A stretch of 27,767 nt of DNA from Phoronis australis. Its lineage: Eukaryota; Phoronida; Phoronidae. Position 1 is the first letter of the stretch. The number at the start of each line of letters is the position of its first letter. Made by a program: the position numbers and the translations under genes. The notes under the pieces are model-generated. The model was not told where the DNA came from. It made no database searches and saw nothing but the letters and a program-made list of their open reading frames with translations. The stretch spans positions 480,431-508,197 of the forward strand of contig NMRA01000255.1 in the NCBI GenBank assembly GCA_002633005.1, written 5' to 3'. This document shows, one piece after another, positions 22,682 to 27,767 of this stretch.

Positions 22682-23020
22682 CCAAAATACTATGTCATTG
22701 TTTCTGTTGTGCTTACGAGGTACCAAGGGAAGTGTGTTTACTGCAATGTCCGACACGCAATTGCGTGTGACCTGTGTCCTCCCACAAAAGATTGCAAGAA
22801 CGCTTTAACAATAAAAACGTGTTATCTGATCCTGGAAACTCCTTTCGTCTGGAATCGAAACTGTACGGGGTACATGACTATACCGACCAAGAAACCACCC
22901 TGGTTAAGAAATGGAAAGCACATTCGAGCTGGCACATTTATCAAAATTTTATTCAAACAATCAGAGGAAGAAGGCGTTTTCCTCCGTGTGACAAATACCA
23001 TGCAAACTCATGAAATATGA
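22682..23020 (+). other. Unrecognised open frame inside the 2.7-kb element, with a Cys cluster
   Basis: The frame opens after a TAG at 22679 and runs to a TGA at 23018-23020, with no early ATG. It contains KCVYCNVRHAIACDLCPPTK followed by DC and, later, TCYL. The cysteines follow Cx2C-x7-Cx2C-x5-C-x8-C, a zinc-binding-like pattern. Such clusters occur at the end of some transposases, but no DDE or DDD catalytic region is visible before it. It could be the tail of a deleted transposase gene or chance. I do not assign a function. Confidence 0.25.
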
Positions 23021-23148
23021 CGTCGGTTTCGTAAAATGTAAAAATGGTACATTTCTCGCATGTGAATTCGACGTAAATTGTAACAATTACATAAAATGTA
23101 ACTTGTTGCATGTTAGAAGAGGCCAAGCAACGTAAAATGTAGCAATGA

Positions 23149-23178
23149 CGTAAAATGTAACAGTTGTTACATTTCACG
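23149..23178. repeat. Matching 14-bp palindrome in the right arm of the 2.7-kb element
   Basis: CGTAAAATGTAACA (23149-23162) and TGTTACATTTCACG (23165-23178) are inverted copies with one mismatch, separated by GT. It is the mirror image of the left-arm palindrome, including the two-base spacer. More half-sites lie at about 23028-23105 and 23130-23145. Confidence 0.82.
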
Positions 23179-23193
23179 GCGTATCACCGTACT

Positions 23194-23705
23194 GCACCGG
23201 AGTACTGGATTCGCTGGATTTGCTTACTGCTAAGTTAATCGGCTGAAGTTCTGTGTTCACACTGACCGCAACTCCGCAAAACATAGACAAATTGACGTTT
23301 ATAGACACACATGTACAGTACACGCACGCGCACGGAGAGGAGGCCCCCTGGTATGGGTAAGACGAATGGAACCTGTGTGTCAAAGAAGACAAGAACATTA
23401 AGTATATAAAAGTACAGTCTTATTGAATGCGAGCTATCTGGTGCTTCTAAATTTTTTTTTAAAAATATACTTTTCTAAAATTTCCCATTTTTGTCAGTTT
23501 CGATTATTTTCCTAAATACATTTCTATAACAAAAATATTCATTGAGAGACTATAGAATTGGGTTCCAGTGGCCGATTATATGAAACAATCTCAAATAGGG
23601 ACTCGATTAAACATTCTGCATACAGGTGTCTGTGTTTACTCGTAATGCGATGAATATTTTCAGTCATCCAGTCGAGTAATCAAGGTAGAAAAACAATAAA
23701 CCAGT
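23194..23705. other. Unassigned sequence between the 2.7-kb element and PLE copy 3
   Basis: No gene. A TATA-like word (TATATAAAAG) occurs at about 23403 with no associated coding sequence. Confidence 0.5.
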
Positions 23706-24864
23706 TACTGGACTTACGGCTGTATAGAGATGGTTACGTTACGTCCTCCTCTCGAGGACTTCATCAGGCCACTGAGGTGTCACGTGACTCGTCATGTGGT
23801 CCACGGCACAATTTGCGCGGGATACTCTTTAGTGCCCTATCCCACGTCCTTGGCAACAGAAACCTCAAGAACCCCTGTCTGTTTAGGCTAGGATTCTCAA
23901 CTCTTTCATAAAATGCTTCCTTGACATCTCCCCTGAACCAGTTTTCCTCTCTATCTAGAATCGTGACATCTTCCAGGGAGAAAATGTGAAAGAGTGGTCT
24001 GTGGCGGCTACATATATATGCATAAGGTGGAATTGTCGTGAGGCCTTGACAGGGACCTCAGGGGTATCATGCTCCACTGATTTATATACACTAGCTTGAA
24101 AAGGCTTTGCCCAGTTACACAATTTGTGTCATAGAAGAGATAATGATACCTATACAACTAACACGGCAAGTAGAACTAGTCTCGTTTATCACATTGTTGT
24201 AGACTCACGGTAGGACTGTGATTTTCTGTTGAGCCGAGAACGTCAGGAGTTGCACCATATACCAACTCCGGACAGTCTCTTACGACGATTTAGCGTTATG
24301 TGAATAAAAACCGCAGAATCATAGCAGTCCCCATAACTGGGCCTACGATGTTGATGGATACGACTTTTCAGGGCTTGTTTGGTTTCCCCAATGTATGCAT
24401 GCTTTCCCACACCCTGGCTCCGAGCATGAAATGCCATACACCACATTTGATTTTTTCTCTTTCGTGGTCTTATCTTTCACATTCACCAGTTGACTCCTCA
24501 TGGTGTTAATTGATTTGAACGCAACACAAACATCGTGACCCCTCATATGAGATTTAACCTGGTCTGAGATTCCTGGCACAAAAGGTAATGTTATCCTGAA
24601 GTTTCTCCGTTGTCAGGCTGCGTGTTCCGAGACCTGTCTCAGTCCGCAATGGTTTGCCTTATGGAATGACCACTCAGGATAGCCACATCTCTTTAATACT
24701 GTTCTGTTGTAATCCAATTCAAAATAAATGCCCTCCTCCGTGTTGGGGATGGTTTTTGCACGATAGTGCAACGTTCGAATCACGCCCAGTTTGTGTACCA
24801 AAGGGTGATTGGAGTCAAACGGAAGATAGTAGTCCGTGTGAGTGGGCATAGGAAGCCCACTCAC
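23706..24864 (-). pseudogene. Penelope-like element, 5'-truncated: RT thumb, linker, GIY-YIG endonuclease (PLE copy 3)
   Basis: Penelope-like retroelements encode a reverse transcriptase followed by a GIY-YIG endonuclease (known). On the minus strand, 24864-24613 reads PTHTDYYLPFDSNHPLVHKL followed by GVIRTL and RCGYPEWSF, the segment after the RT catalytic domain. The same frame resumes at 24597 with ITLPFVPGIS and runs through the linker (KDKTTKEKKSNVVYGISC) to 24343. One in-frame stop, at 24613, separates the two parts. A frameshift then gives HAYIGETKQALKSRIHQHR (24.4 kb), which carries the YIG motif and the following Arg. After more decay, ILDREENWF and VKEAFYERVENPSLNR appear at about 23878-23958, holding the Glu and Asn expected of this nuclease. 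The frame ends with tandem stops TGATGA at 23761-23766. The RT catalytic core is absent and the copy is dead. The 5' truncation is usual for elements copied by target-primed reverse transcription. Confidence 0.85.
23731..23768 (-). ncRNA. Degenerate hammerhead-ribozyme-like core at the 3' end of PLE copy 3
   Basis: Hammerhead ribozymes are known in Penelope-like elements. On the minus strand the core CTGATGA (23761-23767) is followed by a possible stem II, GTCCTC (23754-23759) pairing with GAGGAC (23743-23748) across a 5-base loop, and then GTAAC. The consensus after stem II is GAAA, so the A-to-T change here predicts an inactive ribozyme. Stems I and III are not convincing. The two stop codons of the PLE frame lie inside CTGATGA. 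Confidence 0.5.
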
Positions 24865-25076
24865 AGGACCAGGTTGCTTGTATTTTAAAAGTACAATTAC
24901 CCCGCTGTTTATTGTTGCAAAGTGAGTTTATTGATATCGTTTTGTAGAAAAAGCTTTACTCTTTCTGATGAAATCCTCTATTTTTTGAATGAAACTTAAC
25001 CCTGAAATTAGTCTGGGGAAGTAGATCAAAAACCGCGGTTTGGCTAGTTGTCCCTTCCTGGTTATCTCTTCCTGAT

Positions 25077-25385
25077 AGTACTACTTTGTAAGTATCCAAT
25101 AATATAACACAGTACTACTTTGTAAGTATCTAATAATATAGCATAGTACCACTTTGTAAGTATCTAATAATATAACACAGTACTACTTTGTAAGTATCTA
25201 ATAATGTAGCATAGTACCACTTTGTAAGTATCTAATAATATAACACAGTACTACTTTGTAAGTATCTAATAACATAGCATAGTGCTACTTTGTAAGTATC
25301 TAATAATATAGCATAGTACTACTTTGTAAGTATCTAATAATATAACATAGTACTACTTTGTAAGTATCTAATAATATAACATAGT
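25077..25385. repeat. 34-bp minisatellite, nine units plus a stub
   Basis: The unit is AGTACTACTTTGTAAGTATC followed by TAATAATATAACAT. Nine full units run from 25077 to 25382 with few substitutions. The first six alternate between units ending AACAC and AGCAT, and units 3 and 5 begin AGTACC, so the older part has a 68-bp dimer structure. The last units are more uniform (ending AACAT). It lies 3' of the NAT gene. Confidence 0.95.
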
Positions 25386-25480
25386 CTTTGTAAATACTGT
25401 AAATATCTAAAGGCAATTATTGCTTCGCATCGGCTAGCCACAAGCTAATGTTCAATGTTGATTTAAGTATAAATAACAAC

Positions 25481-25546
25481 ATGTATGTATGTATGTATGT
25501 ATGTATGTATGTATGTATGTATGTATGTATGTATGTATGTATGTAT
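25481..25546. repeat. (ATGT)n microsatellite, about 16 copies
   Basis: Uninterrupted ATGT repeats end in ATGTATAT. The array keeps several reading frames open on both strands (repeating MYVC or YIHT), which are not genes. Confidence 0.97.
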
Positions 25547-25839
25547 ATATGGAGGCGTGCGATACAATTTTGTAAAAAGAAACTGTCTAAGTTTGACTTG
25601 CACATAATCAACAACATTGCTATCACTGACACGCTCAATGATGGCGCGGTACGTTATTTCCAGTATTGAGATTATTACCTTCATTAATCAAGACCTATCT
25701 CTATTCTAGCTACTAATCAAAAAGTTAATTACAATCACCATAAACAAACCATGGCACTACCAAATTGTAATACAACAATTTTGTGTCACATTTGTGGTTT
25801 CAGTATATAGAATGCTACCACTGACTGAATGAGTCAAAG

Positions 25840-26736
25840 TTATGATTTGGCCAAAAACTTCAGTCCGTCACTATAAATGCGTTCCAGATCTGACAAAGAA
25901 AAAGAAGGCAAGAATTGTTCAACAAAAGACATCAGTTCAGCAACAGAATTCACATTACGTTTTCTGTAGGCTGTTTCTCCCATAGCTTCATATAATATTA
26001 TTCCATTGCTTGTTTCTTTAAGTACGTAAGACAATCCCGGAGGATGAATGACTGCTAATGCTGAGTTGTGCGCTGAACTACGACTTCTGTACAGGAAGAA
26101 TTTCTCATTAAGCCATGAAGTTATCTCATCCAGTGAAACCGCATCTAGATTGAAAGTATAAAGATCTATCCACTGGGCCTTTTCAACTGTAATGAGTGGG
26201 TCCGTCTCACTTACGAACTGTCGTCGGACATAATGATCACCCGCTTTGGCATATTTACACAACACATTTTTATGCTGGAACGATGGGGATTCCACCTCAA
26301 AATCCAGAGGGAATGCATCAAAAACTGGCTGTGCAACTCCTACATCCACCAAAAAGGTGTCCCCATCCTCCTGTAGATCCTTAACAATAACAATCACATG
26401 TATTGGATACGTGTTGATCATTAAGCGCGCTAAAGACAAGTAGGTATGGAAACCTAAACCTGCCAGCAGCGCAGACATGAAGGTATGCAGCTCATAACAA
26501 AAACCGCCTCGTCGGCTCATCAGGTTCTCTTTGATATCATCCCAACTTGGAGCACGTCTCAGATCCTTAGGAATCATTAAAAGATTAAAACTGGTAAACG
26601 GGATGTGGTGACTAAATGCTGTAATAATACGTTTCAAAAAAGCAGCCTTGTGCAGTGTCTCAGTGCAGTCCTCAAGACTAACTCCAATAATCTCTAGGAA
26701 ACGTCCGATTTCCTCTTGAGACAACTGCATCGCCAT
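25840..26736 (-). CDS. Arylamine N-acetyltransferase-like protein, intronless, 298 aa
   Basis: Family role (known): cytosolic enzymes that move an acetyl group from acetyl-CoA to arylamines, hydrazines or related nucleophiles through a Cys-His-Asp triad. Seen here: the active-site motif RRGGFCYELH places Cys80, PIHVIVIV gives His113 and FLVDVG gives Asp131, in the order and approximate spacing of the family. IPFTSFNLL at 46-54 corresponds to the family's IPFENL segment. Length 298 aa is close to the roughly 290 aa of vertebrate NATs, and the coding region has no intron, as in vertebrate NATs. The first ATG has a good animal context (A at -3, G at +4); Met3 is an alternative start. The reading frame is uninterrupted and ends in TAA. 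Odd points: the Asn usually ending RGGxCxExN is His84, and the residues after the catalytic Asp are VGVAQP rather than the usual VGFG. Substrate cannot be predicted. A pyrimidine-rich stretch ending in CAG upstream could join a non-coding 5' exon. Confidence 0.93.
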   Translation of the reverse strand: MAMQLSQEEIGRFLEIIGVSLEDCTETLHKAAFLKRIITAFSHHIPFTSFNLLMIPKDLRRAPSWDDIKENLMSRRGGFCYELHTFMSALLAGLGFHTYLSLARLMINTYPIHVIVIVKDLQEDGDTFLVDVGVAQPVFDAFPLDFEVESPSFQHKNVLCKYAKAGDHYVRRQFVSETDPLITVEKAQWIDLYTFNLDAVSLDEITSWLNEKFFLYRSRSSAHNSALAVIHPPGLSYVLKETSNGIILYEAMGETAYRKRNVNSVAELMSFVEQFLPSFSLSDLERIYSDGLKFLAKS

Positions 26737-26830
26737 TTTGAAGTTGTCTTAGTGTAGTGGGCAAGTGCGCACAAAGCTGAATAGACCTAGCTGCGAAGCC
26801 AGAAGACACAAAAAGATCTCACATAGGCCT
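26737..26830 (-). promoter_or_regulatory. 5' leader of the NAT-like gene with a possible splice acceptor
   Basis: On the minus strand the sequence TCTTCTGGCTTCGCAG ends at about 26791, some 55 bases before the ATG. It reads as a plausible 3' splice site. Vertebrate NAT genes carry non-coding 5' exons spliced just upstream of an intronless coding exon, so this would fit. No TATA box is obvious between this point and the ATG. The donor exon was not found with confidence. Confidence 0.3.
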
Positions 26831-27767
26831 GTTTGCGTGACCATTGGGTCTTGCTTTTGTAACAGGAGTGCCCTGAATACGATTATATAATTGAGTTATA
26901 TGAGGTCTCTGGTGGACAATGCTATTGATGCGACTGGCACTACTAGAGTTTTTATCACCAGTAACGTATATGAAACATTTAATGATAATGTTGTGCTGGA
27001 TTCTGAAGTGCTATGAATTCTTGCGAAGTCATGGAAGAGGTAATCAGTAGGACACCAACAACAAGTCACTTATTTAGGCATAGCACTGAATTTCACGAAA
27101 GGAGTGAGTCGTGTCCACGGGAGTTTGTCTCGATCTTTTCAGTGTACACCCTCTCGTATGTTAACATGTGCACGTACGTTAAGCTCCCGTGTTGAATACC
27201 GTGAAGGTTGAACTATTGGGTGGGGGTCAGAAAAAGATATGCTGAAATACTGCAATTCATTGCCATTGCATAATACACTGGCACACTTGTCACTGATACT
27301 ACTAGCAGCTATAAATAGGAGCACAGAAATACAGTCAATGGTCCTAAACCCCCAGACATTAACCAGTTTAACAATAGCAAGTCTGACGTTATCGCTTTTG
27401 GCGGTGCCATTCAGAATGTCCTTGATTGCTGTCGTACATGTACAGGTACGGAGTATTCAATTATTTCTGAGGGTGTATGCTGCTGTGAAATTAGGATTAT
27501 ACCTACCCTTTTGTACAGTAAGCAAGATGAAACCTCACCCTTTTGTGAATAGGCACAGGCATTAAAATCTGGCCCATTTTGGTGAGAGCATCTATGAAAA
27601 AGTAAACTTTTCCGATGACATAATTATGCAATTATTATTTACAGGGAATTGAATTTCATTAAAAGCTTTCTGAGCTGTATTCTTTTTAACACAACAAGTC
27701 TCAGTTGTATAAGAAAACTTTCAGTGGTTTTGGTGCAAAATGCAGTTCCAACCAAAAAGTAAATCCT
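26831..27767. other. Unassigned sequence upstream of the NAT-like gene
   Basis: No supported gene. The 108-codon plus frame at 27239-27565 is hydrophobic in part but has no recognisable domain. A 5' exon of the NAT-like gene could lie here; none was identified. Confidence 0.5.

Larger units (their letters stand above)
20476..23185. mobile_element. 2.7-kb element with terminal inverted repeats and palindromic GTAAAATGTAACA motifs, superfamily unknown
   Basis: The left end begins GATACGCCGTAAAATGTAAC and the reverse complement of the right end begins GATACGCCGTGAAATGTAAC (19 of 20 identical). It is flanked by ACCGCACT (20468-20475) and ACCGTACT (23186-23193), an 8-bp target-site duplication with one mismatch. 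Each arm (about 20476-20604 and 23027-23185) carries several copies of GTAAAATGTAACA in both orientations, and the arms are mirror images over at least 80 bp. The interior holds a nested hAT-like MITE (22368-22526), a TTACTA-rich low-complexity stretch (20949-21051) and a short Cys-rich frame near 22709. No transposase was recognised, so it is probably non-autonomous. An 8-bp duplication occurs in hAT, P and Zisupton-type elements, but the ends do not start with CA as hAT or P ends usually do. Confidence 0.7.

Noticed and set aside
24967-25005. A second hammerhead-like pair, CTGATGA and GAATGAAAC, on the plus strand
   Set aside because: The sequence between them cannot form stem II, and it is on the strand opposite to the PLE.
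25417-25684. Open frames on both strands encoding repeating MYVC or YIHT
   Set aside because: They come from the (ATGT)n microsatellite, which lacks stops in these frames; the flanking residues show no domain.
1-27767. CRISPR array, bacterial defence system, rRNA or integron
   Set aside because: No such structures are seen; the sequence has the features of an animal nuclear genome.

Overview
The window looks like non-coding-rich nuclear DNA from an animal, most likely a marine invertebrate (deuterostome or lophotrochozoan; I cannot decide from sequence alone). The reasons are: AT-rich sequence with no operon-like packing; three decayed Penelope-like retroelement (PLE) fragments with GIY-YIG endonuclease remains; a LINE reverse-transcriptase relic; hAT-like MITEs with CAGTGGCGGAT-type ends; microsatellites; and one intact coding gene whose closest recognisable family is the animal arylamine N-acetyltransferases (NATs).

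Layout. 1-618: no convincing gene, but a CpG-bearing stretch with a good minus-strand splice donor at about 94. 619-932: a foldback/MITE hairpin. 3.6-4.0 kb: PLE reverse-transcriptase relic (+). 4.45-4.64 kb: a foldback-like repeat. 5.64-5.98 kb: a weak coding-like relic. 6001-6334: hAT-like MITE. 6807-7073: a second MITE family with CATGCGCGCACC ends. 8.15-9.02 kb: LINE reverse-transcriptase relic (+). 9-16 kb: mostly unassigned sequence, with a long CT microsatellite at 15.2 kb. 15.96-16.47 kb: a cluster of three mobile-element pieces, namely one end of the CATGCGCGC family, a 154-bp hAT-like MITE and the GIY-YIG end of a second PLE. 16.5-20.47 kb: unassigned. 20476-23185: a 2.7-kb element with terminal inverted repeats, an 8-bp target-site duplication with one mismatch, and mirrored palindromic GTAAAATGTAACA subterminal motifs; a second hAT-like MITE is nested inside it. 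23.72-24.86 kb: the 3' part of a third PLE (-), ending in a hammerhead-ribozyme-like core. 25.08-25.55 kb: a 34-bp minisatellite followed by an (ATGT)n microsatellite. 25840-26736: the intronless NAT gene (-). 26.7-27.77 kb: its upstream region, otherwise unassigned.

The genes do not form a pathway. There is one functional-looking enzyme gene at the right end of a long transposon graveyard. The most interesting items are the 2.7-kb inverted-repeat element, whose superfamily I cannot name, the PLE with its stop codons embedded in a degenerate hammerhead core, and the NAT paralogue with altered residues next to a conserved Cys-His-Asp triad.
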